This document shows positions 10,916 to 19,536 of a stretch of DNA of 64,000 nucleotides, piece after piece. The position numbers were made by a program, and so were the translations under genes. The stretch covers positions 33,389-97,388 of the forward strand of contig JAIBBY010000015.1 of assembly GCA_019694455.1 (NCBI GenBank), written 5' to 3'. This DNA comes from Pirellulales bacterium. GTDB taxonomy: Bacteria; Planctomycetota; Planctomycetia; Pirellulales; JAEUIK01. The notes under the pieces are model-generated. The model was not told where the DNA came from. It saw only the letters and a list, made by a program, of their open reading frames with translations, and made no database searches. Position 1 is the stretch's first letter, and each line of letters starts with the position of its first letter.

Positions 10916-11836
10916 ATGGTCAGCACCGCGCCCGGCGCCAAAATCGACCTCAATCAGTTGCTTGCATCGAGTCAGTTGCCCGCTCTGCCGCAGAGCGCGA
11001 TTCGCATTTTGGAGTTGTCGAAGGACCCGGACAATGGGCCGGTCGAGTTCGCGCCGTCGATCGAGGCCGATCCGGGTTTGGCAAGCCAAGTTTTGCGGTT
11101 TGTGAACTCGTCGTACTTTGGCTTTTCGCGCGAAATCTCCAGTGTCAAGTTGGCGCTGACTCTGGTGGGAGTACGGACGATCAAGAACTTCACGCTCTGG
11201 AGCGCCGTGTTCAGCTTGATGCCGAATCCACGGTGCGGGATCTTCGATATTCGCAGCCTTTGGCAGGATTCATTGCGGCGCGCGCTTTTTGCGCGTGAAG
11301 CGGGCAAATTGCTCGGTCTTAAGGAGTCTGACGAGGCGTTTGCGGCGGCGCTGTTGCAGGATATGGCCGTGCCGCTCTTGGCCAAGGAGTTTTCTGACAC
11401 CTACGCCGAATTGTTGGTGGGGCGCCAGCACGGCGAATCGCGGCTGTCGGACCTGGAAGGCGCGCGCTTTGATTGGAATCATGCGCACGCCGCCGCGCAG
11501 ATTGCACGGCATTGGAACCTGCCGGAGGAGTTGGCGGGGCCAATCGAAAGCCATGCGTCGCTCGATACTTTGCTAGAGTCCGATCGTCTGCAACCCGCGC
11601 ATCTGGCGGTGGCGCTCTCGGCGCTATTGCCGGCAGTGGTCGACAACGCCTGGCCGGAGCAAGCTCAGTTCGAGAGCTATGCGGGGCGCGTGTTCGCCAA
11701 TCGCGAGTATGACTTGTGCGACCTATTGGGTGTGGTGGACGCGGGATTTGTCGACTTCGCGCCGGTACTCCAGATCGCCTCGCCAACACGCACGTTGCGG
11801 CAGTTGCTTGAAAGCCCGGCAGGCTCGGACGCTTGA
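10916..11836 (+). CDS. HDOD-domain signalling protein
   Basis: The 306-residue protein starts with LPALPQSAIRILELSKDPDN and continues with ADPGLASQVLRFVNSSYFGF, the typical opening of an HDOD domain, a non-catalytic relative of HD phosphohydrolases. This domain covers about residues 15-215. HDOD proteins usually act in bacterial signalling, stress or motility control, often together with response regulators or GGDEF proteins, which are not adjacent here. The protein has no extra recognised domain; the last 80 residues look helical. It is transcribed away from the ExbB/ExbD operon. Confidence 0.88.
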   Translation: MVSTAPGAKIDLNQLLASSQLPALPQSAIRILELSKDPDNGPVEFAPSIEADPGLASQVLRFVNSSYFGFSREISSVKLALTLVGVRTIKNFTLWSAVFSLMPNPRCGIFDIRSLWQDSLRRALFAREAGKLLGLKESDEAFAAALLQDMAVPLLAKEFSDTYAELLVGRQHGESRLSDLEGARFDWNHAHAAAQIARHWNLPEELAGPIESHASLDTLLESDRLQPAHLAVALSALLPAVVDNAWPEQAQFESYAGRVFANREYDLCDLLGVVDAGFVDFAPVLQIASPTRTLRQLLESPAGSDA

Positions 11837-12086
11837 TCCATCTACAGAGCTGAACCGGGATCGGTCAAGAACCGTAGCTAACGGTTTTTCTGGCCTGTTG
11901 CTGGTCGAGCCACATGCCGTCCACGCAGCCAGCCCTAACTTCCGCTGGCTGACGGTTTCAATCGCGGGTCGAATCAGCGGATGGTCGAAGCGGTCTAACT
12001 GCTGCTGTGCGAGTTGCCGGCCCCGCTATAATGACAATGTGAGGGCAGGACTTTTCTGATTTCTTGTCGCATCGAGGAGCAGAGCG

Positions 12087-12611
12087 GTGTCGGAGTTGAA
12101 CCGCGCTCGGCTGGCACAGTTATTGCGCGAAGCTGAGGGCTATCTCGAGCTCGGGCTAGCCGAGCACGCGCTGGCGACCCTGCGCCGGGTGGAGCATGCA
12201 GGCACCTTTCGTGGGCAAGTTAATTATTTGCGCGGCGAGGCGCTGCGCAGCCTGGAGCGATACGAGGAGGCGGTGGAACCGCTGGAGACGGCCGCCGAGT
12301 TGTCTCCGAGCAACGTGCATGTTTCCCTCGCCCTGGGCTGGTGCCTGAAGCGCGTTGGTCGACTCGGGCGGGCGATCGAAATATTGGAACTGGCGCTACA
12401 AACTGAGGCAGGCGACGATGAACGGGCGCTGGTGACCTATAACCTGGCGTGCTACCTGAGCCTGGCGGGGCAGAAGGATCGCGCGCTGGCGCAATTGGCC
12501 AAGGCCTTTGCGCTGAACGACCGTTACAAGATGTTGGCGCACTCGGAAGCCGACTTTGATCCGATACGCTCCGATCCGGAGTTTCAGTCGCTGGCGTCGA
12601 TCATTGTGTAG
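12087..12611 (+). CDS. Tetratricopeptide-repeat protein
   Basis: The 174-residue protein is built mostly of TPR-like helical pairs (GYLELGLAEHALATLRRVEH, ALRSLERYEEAVEPLETAAE, GWCLKRVGRLGRAIEILELA, CYLSLAGQKDRALAQLAKAF). It ends in the segment DFDPIRSDPEFQSLASI, a common tail of bacterial TPR proteins. It has no signal peptide, so it should act in the cytoplasm as a protein-interaction scaffold. The GTG start at 12087 follows a GAGGAG site by 7 bases. Its end faces the last gene of the biosynthetic operon with only 14 bases between them. Confidence 0.85.
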   Translation: MSELNRARLAQLLREAEGYLELGLAEHALATLRRVEHAGTFRGQVNYLRGEALRSLERYEEAVEPLETAAELSPSNVHVSLALGWCLKRVGRLGRAIEILELALQTEAGDDERALVTYNLACYLSLAGQKDRALAQLAKAFALNDRYKMLAHSEADFDPIRSDPEFQSLASIIV

Positions 12612-12625
12612 GCGGGTTTCGCTGT

Positions 12626-13543
12626 TCACCAGTCGACATGGCGACCCAAGCGCTGCGCGATTTCGCGGTCCAAGTCGTCGAAGTTCTTGCGACCGTGCAA
12701 GACGCGCGTGTTGTCGAGAATGGCGAAGTCGCCCACATTTTCCCAGCGGACCAAACGTGTGCAGCGATCGGCCACAGCGCGCATTTCAGCCACGACATCG
12801 GCCGGCAGCTTGCTGCCATCCTCCATGCGCACCTGGCTGACATCGCTGCCATTGTCCTCTTGCCAGAGCACCGGGAGCACGCTGTTGCTGAAGACATCGA
12901 GATCGCCCCAATGACTCTTGCGAATCGCGTACACGGGATACTCGGTCACCCAGGTGTCGCCATCTTCGATCAGGAAGTTCATTCCGTTATCGGTCGCGAA
13001 CTGGCGGGCTTCACCCTCGTCCTCGGTCCAAAAGCGTACCTTGCGCGCATGTGGCCGCGTGCGGCGCACATACTTGATGCGATTTGAAAGGAGGAAATCG
13101 CGGGTCTTGGTATTCAGCTCGCGGACGATCGCGGCGCCATCGCAAAGCATGGTTTCGCCGGCGGACTTGGCGGGTTTCACCACGTAGAAGAACACGACCA
13201 TGGGCCGGTTTTTTTGATATGACATTTCGGAATGCAGCGCCAGCTCAAACGCCAATTGCTGCTGATTGCCAAGATAGAAATTGGTCGACAGGATGGTGCC
13301 GTCGGTGTCGGGATTGAGGACTTTCTTTTCGTGCGCACCGCCTTGGTAATTCTGCCAATCGTCACAGAGGCGATTGGTGAATTGCTCGAACGCCGGGATA
13401 TCGGGACGATAACCAATCAGAGCGACCGCGCCGTGCGACTTGACCAGTTCCTTGATCTGGTCGAGGGGCACATCAGCGAGCGATTCGCCGGCCGCTGGGC
13501 GAAGAATTGCGCAAAAATCTGAATCGATGGATTGGTGAATCAT
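12626..13543 (-). CDS. Fe(II)/2-oxoglutarate-dependent oxygenase, TauD/clavaminate-synthase-like (second of two)
   Basis: The 305-residue protein belongs to the TauD/TfdA superfamily. The iron ligands appear as His104 and Glu106 (ALHSEMSY) with the distal His283 in VLHGRKNF; the HxE variant is that of clavaminate synthase and SyrP-like enzymes rather than the usual HxD. An Arg for 2-oxoglutarate binding is expected shortly after, within DDLDREIAQRLGRH. It probably hydroxylates, desaturates or otherwise oxidises an intermediate, possibly while bound to a carrier protein. It is the last gene of the operon and is a diverged paralogue of the gene just upstream, with the same length and the same motif positions. 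The substrate is unknown. Confidence 0.88.
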   Translation of the reverse strand: MIHQSIDSDFCAILRPAAGESLADVPLDQIKELVKSHGAVALIGYRPDIPAFEQFTNRLCDDWQNYQGGAHEKKVLNPDTDGTILSTNFYLGNQQQLAFELALHSEMSYQKNRPMVVFFYVVKPAKSAGETMLCDGAAIVRELNTKTRDFLLSNRIKYVRRTRPHARKVRFWTEDEGEARQFATDNGMNFLIEDGDTWVTEYPVYAIRKSHWGDLDVFSNSVLPVLWQEDNGSDVSQVRMEDGSKLPADVVAEMRAVADRCTRLVRWENVGDFAILDNTRVLHGRKNFDDLDREIAQRLGRHVDW

Positions 13544-13582
13544 GGTAGTTGGAGAGCACGAGGGACTGGGCTAAATAAGGAA

Positions 13583-14497
13583 TCAAAAATCGACGCTGCG
13601 AACCATGCGTGAAAAGATCTGCCGGACATTGTCGTTGAACTTGCGGCGGCCGTGGAGCGCGCGGGTATTGTCGACCACGGCGAAATCGCCAGAACGCCAA
13701 GGTATGCAACGCGTCAGTTCGTCGCAGCACGATTCGATTTCGGCGATGACTTCGTCGGGAATCCGCGAGTCGTCCTCGAACCGCACTAAGTTGTCTTTCT
13801 TGACGCCGAAGCGTTCTTGCCAAGCGACGGGCAGAATGTTGTTGATGAACACGGCATGGCCGCCCCATCGGCTGGTTATGTGCGCCGGATGCACGTACTC
13901 CGTGGACACGGTCTGCGCTGCGCGGTCGACATTGACCGTCATGCCGTTGCCGCCACAGAACCGCGCCACCTCGTCGATGTTGTCGGTCTGAAAGCGCACC
14001 CGCCACTCCGACTCGGGATAGTAGCGAATGTATTTGAGGCGCCGCGCATGGAAGAGGTCACGCGTCGCAGGTCGCAGGCGGCGATACAGTTCGGCGCCGT
14101 CGAGCACCGTGGTTTCGCCGTCTTGCAGGGCAGGTTGCACGCAATAGAACCAGATCAGCACCGGCCGCTGCTCGAGGTAGTACATTTCGCCGTGCATCGG
14201 CAACGAAAAGGTGTCTTGCTCCTCGCCTTTGAGGTAATAGTTCACCGAGGCGATGGTGCCATCGTCGTTGACAGGGCGGCGGGCGTAGCGTCCCCCTTTG
14301 TAGTTCATGAAATCGCTGGAGAAGCGATTCGTGAACGCTTCGAAGGCGGGGGGATCGATTTCGAAGCCGCGAAAAAACACCATGCCGTGACTCCGGATGG
14401 CGTCGATCACGGCGGCGTCTTCGAGTTCGGTGATGCGCTCGCCGGCGTCGGGCGAGAGAATGGCGCCAAATGTGTCGTCGAACGGGGCGGTTTTCAC
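13583..14497 (-). CDS. Fe(II)/2-oxoglutarate-dependent oxygenase, TauD/clavaminate-synthase-like (first of two)
   Basis: This 304-residue TauD/TfdA-superfamily protein has iron ligands His102 and Glu104 (MHGEMYY) and distal His282 (ALHGRRKF). The residues around them match its neighbour at 12626-13543 (FYCVQPALQDGETTVLDGAE against FYVVKPAKSAGETMLCDGAA), so the two arose by duplication. It starts with GTG at 14497, 108 bases after the SDR gene, and its stop lies 39 bases before its paralogue. Two different oxidations of the same product, or of two product positions, are plausible. No family member with known substrate can be named from sequence reading alone. Confidence 0.88.
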   Translation of the reverse strand: MKTAPFDDTFGAILSPDAGERITELEDAAVIDAIRSHGMVFFRGFEIDPPAFEAFTNRFSSDFMNYKGGRYARRPVNDDGTIASVNYYLKGEEQDTFSLPMHGEMYYLEQRPVLIWFYCVQPALQDGETTVLDGAELYRRLRPATRDLFHARRLKYIRYYPESEWRVRFQTDNIDEVARFCGGNGMTVNVDRAAQTVSTEYVHPAHITSRWGGHAVFINNILPVAWQERFGVKKDNLVRFEDDSRIPDEVIAEIESCCDELTRCIPWRSGDFAVVDNTRALHGRRKFNDNVRQIFSRMVRSVDF

Positions 14498-14605
14498 GAG
14501 AGCAACCCTATGGATGTGGAATGCGATTCAAGTCGCGCAGGCTGCCATGCCGTGGACACGGAAAGGTCTTTGTTCGAGGGGGCGGAGCGAAGCGTGCAGG
14601 CCAAG

Positions 14606-15379
14606 TCATGGGGAGGACTCCGGCGACGTGCGACCGCGCCCTTTTCGCAAGCGAAATGGGGCAATGACCAGCTTATCCAGGAACGTATCGTAGGGCAGGC
14701 TCAGGCACATCGCGATGATTTCGGCGATCCGCCCGGCAGGTAACGAACCGGGCGGCGGTGGCACGAGCGGTCCGTTTTGCTCCCACAGCGGCGTAGCGAC
14801 CGCGTCTGGCAATAACACCTGAACCCGTACGCCAAAAGAACGCGCTTCCTCAGCGATCGACTCTGAAAGCCCAATGACCCCAGCCTTGGAGGCGCTATAG
14901 AGCGAATCCAACGGCCGCCCTTTCTGGCCGCTGGTAGATGAAATGTTGATAATCTGGCCCGCGCGTTGTGCGGTCAGGATCCGCAGTGCGGCCCTGTTCA
15001 TGAAGAACGTGCCTTGCAGGTTTGTCCCGACGACTGCGTTGTATTCGGCATCGTCAAGCTCCCACAACGGCCGCGGGCGGCTGCCGGCGGGGCGCAAGAT
15101 GCCCGCACAATGAACCAGCGCGTCGAGGCCACCGAGTTGCCGAACAGCGGCGTCGATCAAATGTTCGCAATCGGCCGCATCGCGGACATTGCAGCTTTGC
15201 GGAATGATGGCGTTACTTTGGCCGCGCGCAAGTTCTGCCGCTAGCTCGCTGACGGCCTGCTCTTTCACATCCGAGAGGACAAGGCAAACGCCGCGCGCCG
15301 CCAATAGCTCCGCGGTGGCTCGACCAATACCGCTGCCGGCGCCTGTGATGACAACGCGCATACCTTGGAGAACGTTCAT
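14606..15379 (-). CDS. Short-chain dehydrogenase/reductase
   Basis: The 257-residue protein is a classical SDR with the cofactor motif TGAGSGIG near residue 12, the NNAG-equivalent HCAG motif and the catalytic Ser-Tyr-Lys set (INISSTSGQKG and SLYSASKAG). The acidic residue after strand 2 (LSDVKE) suggests NAD(H) rather than NADP(H). SDRs in polyketide clusters usually interconvert ketones and alcohols. Its ATG overlaps the stop of the preceding SDR gene (ATGA), so it is translationally coupled. The substrate is unknown. Confidence 0.92.
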   Translation of the reverse strand: MNVLQGMRVVITGAGSGIGRATAELLAARGVCLVLSDVKEQAVSELAAELARGQSNAIIPQSCNVRDAADCEHLIDAAVRQLGGLDALVHCAGILRPAGSRPRPLWELDDAEYNAVVGTNLQGTFFMNRAALRILTAQRAGQIINISSTSGQKGRPLDSLYSASKAGVIGLSESIAEEARSFGVRVQVLLPDAVATPLWEQNGPLVPPPPGSLPAGRIAEIIAMCLSLPYDTFLDKLVIAPFRLRKGRGRTSPESSP

Positions 15380-16173
15380 GTTGCGGCTCCAGTCGTTGAT
15401 TCGCGCGCGGCTGAATTGAAGCCCAGCGGCGCGAGGAGCGGCAACTGAAACGATGTGTCGGCTGGACTAGCGAGCAGTTCAACCACCAGCGCGGCAACAG
15501 CCTCTGGCGGCATGGCGCCTTGGGTGGCCAAACGGGTCGCTGAGATGAGGCCGGTATCGACGGCGTCTGGCAGCAACGAAGTGACGCGCACCCCCAGTGG
15601 CGACAGTTCTTCCGCCAAGGATTGGCACATGGCGACCACCGCCATTTTGGAGGCCGAATATGCCGCGGCGCACGGTTGACCATGTAGGGCGGCACGTGCC
15701 GAGGAAATGTTGAGAATGTGTCCCTTTTTCGCCTGCGCCATGCGCTGAGCGGCGCCGCGGCAGAGCAGAAACATGCCGCGTAGATTCGTTTCGACCACTT
15801 CGTTCCAGTCGTCGGTGGTCAGCGTGACCACCGGATCGGGGATGCGCCTTCCGGAGTCAGAGCTACGACCAATGCCAGCGCAGCCGATCGCGATGTCGAG
15901 GCGGTTGTATTCTTCGTCAACGAAGCGGAATAACCGATTCATGTCGCTAGTCGAACGGACATCGCAACCAGCAAATCCGATCGACCCTGATGCTGTTTCG
16001 ACAGTGGCCGATACTCGACCAGGATCTCGGCCAACAACGACTACCCGACAGCCAGCCTCGGATAACACGCGGCATATGGCGCGACCAATGCCGCCTGAGC
16101 CGCCCGTGACAATCGCCACCTGATCAGTCAGGCAGGCTGAGTCGGTCCAGATGTTGGCTGTGCTGATTGTCAT
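15376..16173 (-). CDS. Short-chain dehydrogenase/reductase
   Basis: This 265-residue classical SDR has the cofactor motif TGGSGGIGRA near residue 23, an Arg in VVGRDPGRV that favours NADP(H), the CAG motif (IGCAGIGR) and catalytic Ser/Tyr/Lys (LNISSARAAL and AAYSASKMA). It is related to the next gene but not close, having a different cofactor preference by this reading. The start at ATG 16173 overlaps the preceding methyltransferase stop by 4 bases. It probably acts on the same product as its neighbours. Confidence 0.92.
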   Translation of the reverse strand: MTISTANIWTDSACLTDQVAIVTGGSGGIGRAICRVLSEAGCRVVVVGRDPGRVSATVETASGSIGFAGCDVRSTSDMNRLFRFVDEEYNRLDIAIGCAGIGRSSDSGRRIPDPVVTLTTDDWNEVVETNLRGMFLLCRGAAQRMAQAKKGHILNISSARAALHGQPCAAAYSASKMAVVAMCQSLAEELSPLGVRVTSLLPDAVDTGLISATRLATQGAMPPEAVAALVVELLASPADTSFQLPLLAPLGFNSAARESTTGAAT

Positions 16174-17060
16174 GCGCGGGTGGCCCAAATCTCTAAATAG
16201 TTGCGCGGGGCCGAGGCAAAGCCGGCAGCGGCCAGCGCCGGTTCGGCAGCTTGTTCGAGGGCCGCGGCGGCTTCTTCAATCGGAAAGCCGCTCATCAAGA
16301 CTTCGGCCAAGCCGCCATACGCGCCGACCAATCCCAGCGCCCGACCGTTCAAATCGACCACGCGCTCATTCGTGGCATGCGTTTGCAGTCCGACGTCGCA
16401 CAGCATCTGCGACCATTCGGCGGGGGTGTACCAGCGGTTCTTGAAGGCGCCGCGATTGGCGCCGCGCACCCGCTTGATGGGAGGCTTGCCCGCGGCGACG
16501 AGGCCGTCGCTCTTGGCTTGAATCAACTCGCTGGCGATGCGAATCCAATCCATGTAAATACGATCGGTGCCAGGGGGCATGGAGCCCGCGTAGAAGGCGG
16601 AGTTGAAGCCGAACAGCCCGCCGGGACGGAGCACACGCGCCACGCCGGCCAGAAACTGAGGCTTGTCGGGCAACAGATGGATTGCGTTGGCGATGGTGAC
16701 GCAATCGAACGACTGATCGGGAAAGGGGAGTTGGTCGGCGCTTCCGACGGCCAAGGTGACTACGCTCTTGCCGTCGACGAGATCGTTGGTCAGTTCGAAT
16801 CCATAGCGCACTTCGCGCCCCAGTCTTTGGAGCCGCGCCGTACTCAGATCGACCTGAACGGGATCGTAATCGACGCCGTTGAGATGGGCGTGCGGCGATT
16901 GTTCGAGTAACAGTTCGCTGACCACGCCGGCGCCGCAGGCCAAGTCCAGGAAGCGCCGGACATGCGTCAGTGGCTGGAGGCCGACAAAGCCGCGATTCGC
17001 TGCGACGTACTCCGGTTCGGCGCTGAACGGCTCGTAGGTGGTGTTGACGTGGCTGGTCAC
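16170..17060 (-). CDS. SAM-dependent methyltransferase (class I)
   Basis: The 296-residue protein has class I motifs: motif I FLDLACGAGVVSELL near residue 37, an acidic motif II (GVDYDPVQVDLS), and the post-motif region FDCVTIANAIHLLPDKPQFL followed by VLRPGGLFGFNS. This places it in the large Methyltransf_11/UbiE-like group, which methylates O, N or C atoms of small molecules. The start is GTG 17060, overlapping the stop of the preceding fusion gene as GTGA. Longer frames upstream encode no family sequence. It is one of three methyltransferase-like genes in this operon. Confidence 0.9.
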   Translation of the reverse strand: MTSHVNTTYEPFSAEPEYVAANRGFVGLQPLTHVRRFLDLACGAGVVSELLLEQSPHAHLNGVDYDPVQVDLSTARLQRLGREVRYGFELTNDLVDGKSVVTLAVGSADQLPFPDQSFDCVTIANAIHLLPDKPQFLAGVARVLRPGGLFGFNSAFYAGSMPPGTDRIYMDWIRIASELIQAKSDGLVAAGKPPIKRVRGANRGAFKNRWYTPAEWSQMLCDVGLQTHATNERVVDLNGRALGLVGAYGGLAEVLMSGFPIEEAAAALEQAAEPALAAAGFASAPRNYLEIWATRA

Positions 17061-19519
17061 TCGGTTCCCCGCGGATTGACTTTTTGGGCGGAAATCAGCA
17101 GATGGGCGTCGACCGCCAGCGAACCGCCGGGAAGGGCTTCGACGATGAGGCGATGCAGATCGGCGTCGACCTGCTGCAATAGAAGCTTCGTAAGGAAATA
17201 CTGGCGGCTGTGTTGATGAAACCGCCGCCAGCCAACGCGGGCAATGTCGCGAAGTTCGCAATTCTCAAATCCCGCCGCGCGCAAGGCTTCTGCAAACCTC
17301 GTGACCGTGGGAGAGGAGTCGGCATCTTTTGCGAACTGGTCGAGCCGGGTTCCCGCGATTTCGGCCGCGCTGAGCCACCCACCTGAGCGCAGGACGCGAG
17401 CGACATGCCGTAAGTTGCTTGATAGGCCGACTCCAGCGAATCCTTCGATCCAAATCACAGCGTCGTGACTCTCTGCAGGAAGCTGGTCGATGGTAGCTGG
17501 CGCTCGTCGTCGGGAGAACCACTTGTGGGGCGCCGCCACACTGGGATCGATACAGGTGACATACCGTGGTGAGAACTCGCTCGATTGCTTGGCGATCTCT
17601 TCGGCGCCGCGGGCAATGATCAAAACCTGCTTGTCGGCGATGGCATCCTGGCTAGAGAGAACGGCGAACACCTCTGCCGCGAGGGCGCGTGCAGCTTGCG
17701 CAGGAGTTGTCGAATCGGTCGACCAGTAGCCGACGTTACGGATCGGGGTGTGATGAAAGTATTCATCGATTTCCGTGCCGACCGAAGCGGTGAGTCCGAC
17801 CAGGTCTTTTTCCTGGTCGGCCAGATGCAGCACCGGGTTGAGTTGGCACGCCTCCCACAGCGAATCGTGCAGTTGACCAACGGCATGCAGTTCTGTCTCC
17901 TCGGCCAAGAACATTGCGGCGCGCGATTCTTCGGTCTCGGCTTCGATGCCCATGTGGGCGAGACTGAGACCCTCGCTGGCGCGTGGCAGCGCATGTAGTT
18001 CCACGGTGTCGGAGGGGGGGGCATCGGCATGGTCGAGCGATCCGTGCCAGATTTCCAGCCCGCCGCGCGGATTGTCCTCGTAGCGCCAGCCCGACGGGGT
18101 GCGCACCGCGACCTTAGGTCCGAAGGGATTGGCGGCACCGACAAAGAGTCCGGCGGGGCTGGAAACAAGGGCGCGGATGCCGAAGTTATAGAAGTTGTTG
18201 AATCCATTGCGCGTGACAGGCAACCAATTATCGCCGTCGGTGGTGCGCCACAGTTCGGCGCCTCCACGATGCTTGAGAAAGCGATCCAAGGTTTCGTCGT
18301 CGAACAGGTTGGCGACGTGCGCGGGCCAGATGCTGCGATCCATGTATGGCACATACGATGAGACATCGAAGGTGCCGACATATAAAGCGCCGTCGTGGGC
18401 GCACATTCGCCAGATGTAGCCGGCCAAGGGATTGTCGAAACCGGGTCCCATGCCGCTGGTGGGGATCTTGAGTCCCTGATTGGTCAGCCGCGGAAAGCCG
18501 ACCACGAGATCCCAACTGCCGTCAGGATAGACGCGGAGCACCTCGCCGGCGGCGGGTCCAATATTGTTAGAGCGATCGTGACCACCATTTTGAATGGCGG
18601 TGCCGATGTAGAGGTTCCCCTGAAACGCCGCCATGGAGAGGACGGCCTGATTGAAGGGGCCGCGTCCGGCGCCGTGATCGAGGATTTTTTGCCAGCGATG
18701 AGGCGCGGGGCCCTCTCCATTGGTACGCCAGACTTGGAAACCTTCGCGAATGTTGAGAGTGCCGACGTACAGATAGTCGCCGCAGACTTGCATTTCGATG
18801 ATGCCGCGGTTCGCCGGATCGCCAAAGCCGGGGGGGCAGCTTACTTCCCAGCGACCGTTGACCGGATCGTCGGTGCAGCGGACATCGACATTCTCGGCGA
18901 CATTGGGATCGGTCTTGAGAACCTTGGGATCTCCTTTGCTGTGCGAAGGGGCGACCCAAAGCCGGCCCTTGAACGGTTGCACCGCCCGGAAGCCACCAAA
19001 ATTTTCGTGTTCGCCTTCGATACGAGGCGGTTCCAGCTTTTCAAAGTTCAGGCCATCGAGCGAACGCAAGGTGGCGCAGCCAGGCGCATTGCGGCCGACT
19101 ACCGGCAGCGTATAGAGCGCGGGACGCTCGTCGCTCTTGCCTTGAAAGACGGTCATGCAGCGAAAGGCGACCGCCACGGGGGCCAATCGCCCCTCGTAGC
19201 CGACGACCATCGGCGATCGAAAGACGCGCTCCCAGGCGCCGGTCTTGGGGCTGTAGCGCCAAATTTGGCCACGAAGATCGAGCTTTTCGTAGGAATCTGG
19301 GACCGGCACCGGCGGATGCGCGAAGGGGGCCTCAAACGGCCAGCGCATGATGATGACTTGCAGGGCGTTGCGATTGGTGCCGATGTACAAATGGTCGTCG
19401 TACCAGGCGTAGCTGTACGGATAGTGGTTGAATCCGCTACCAAAGCCGCGCTCGGCAATGCGACGAAAGTGGCCGCCGCTCAAGGCCTGAACAGGTTTTC
19501 GATCGATCGCGGTCGCCAT
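17057..19519 (-). CDS. Beta-propeller-like protein fused to a degenerate methyltransferase domain
   Basis: The 820-residue protein is a two-part fusion. Residues about 20-500 hold at least five units of the type LYIGT or LYVGT (HLYIGTNRN, YLYVGTLNI, NLYIGTAIQ, ALYVGTFDV, LFVGAANPF), with WRT motifs between them (FQVWRTNG, AELWRTTDG), which suggests a beta-propeller related to kelch or BNR proteins. Residues about 580-820 resemble a class I methyltransferase (VGYWSTDSTTPAQAARALA; VLRSGGWLSAAEIAG), but motif I reads VLIIARGAEE, without the usual acidic-Gly-x-Gly. It may be inactive or bind SAM differently. It has no signal peptide. ATG 19519 starts 17 bases after the preceding gene; longer frames lack family sequence. 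The role is unknown, perhaps product binding or scaffolding. Confidence 0.72.
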   Translation of the reverse strand: MATAIDRKPVQALSGGHFRRIAERGFGSGFNHYPYSYAWYDDHLYIGTNRNALQVIIMRWPFEAPFAHPPVPVPDSYEKLDLRGQIWRYSPKTGAWERVFRSPMVVGYEGRLAPVAVAFRCMTVFQGKSDERPALYTLPVVGRNAPGCATLRSLDGLNFEKLEPPRIEGEHENFGGFRAVQPFKGRLWVAPSHSKGDPKVLKTDPNVAENVDVRCTDDPVNGRWEVSCPPGFGDPANRGIIEMQVCGDYLYVGTLNIREGFQVWRTNGEGPAPHRWQKILDHGAGRGPFNQAVLSMAAFQGNLYIGTAIQNGGHDRSNNIGPAAGEVLRVYPDGSWDLVVGFPRLTNQGLKIPTSGMGPGFDNPLAGYIWRMCAHDGALYVGTFDVSSYVPYMDRSIWPAHVANLFDDETLDRFLKHRGGAELWRTTDGDNWLPVTRNGFNNFYNFGIRALVSSPAGLFVGAANPFGPKVAVRTPSGWRYEDNPRGGLEIWHGSLDHADAPPSDTVELHALPRASEGLSLAHMGIEAETEESRAAMFLAEETELHAVGQLHDSLWEACQLNPVLHLADQEKDLVGLTASVGTEIDEYFHHTPIRNVGYWSTDSTTPAQAARALAAEVFAVLSSQDAIADKQVLIIARGAEEIAKQSSEFSPRYVTCIDPSVAAPHKWFSRRRAPATIDQLPAESHDAVIWIEGFAGVGLSSNLRHVARVLRSGGWLSAAEIAGTRLDQFAKDADSSPTVTRFAEALRAAGFENCELRDIARVGWRRFHQHSRQYFLTKLLLQQVDADLHRLIVEALPGGSLAVDAHLLISAQKVNPRGTE

Positions 19520-19536
19520 GCGGGGACAAGCACTTG

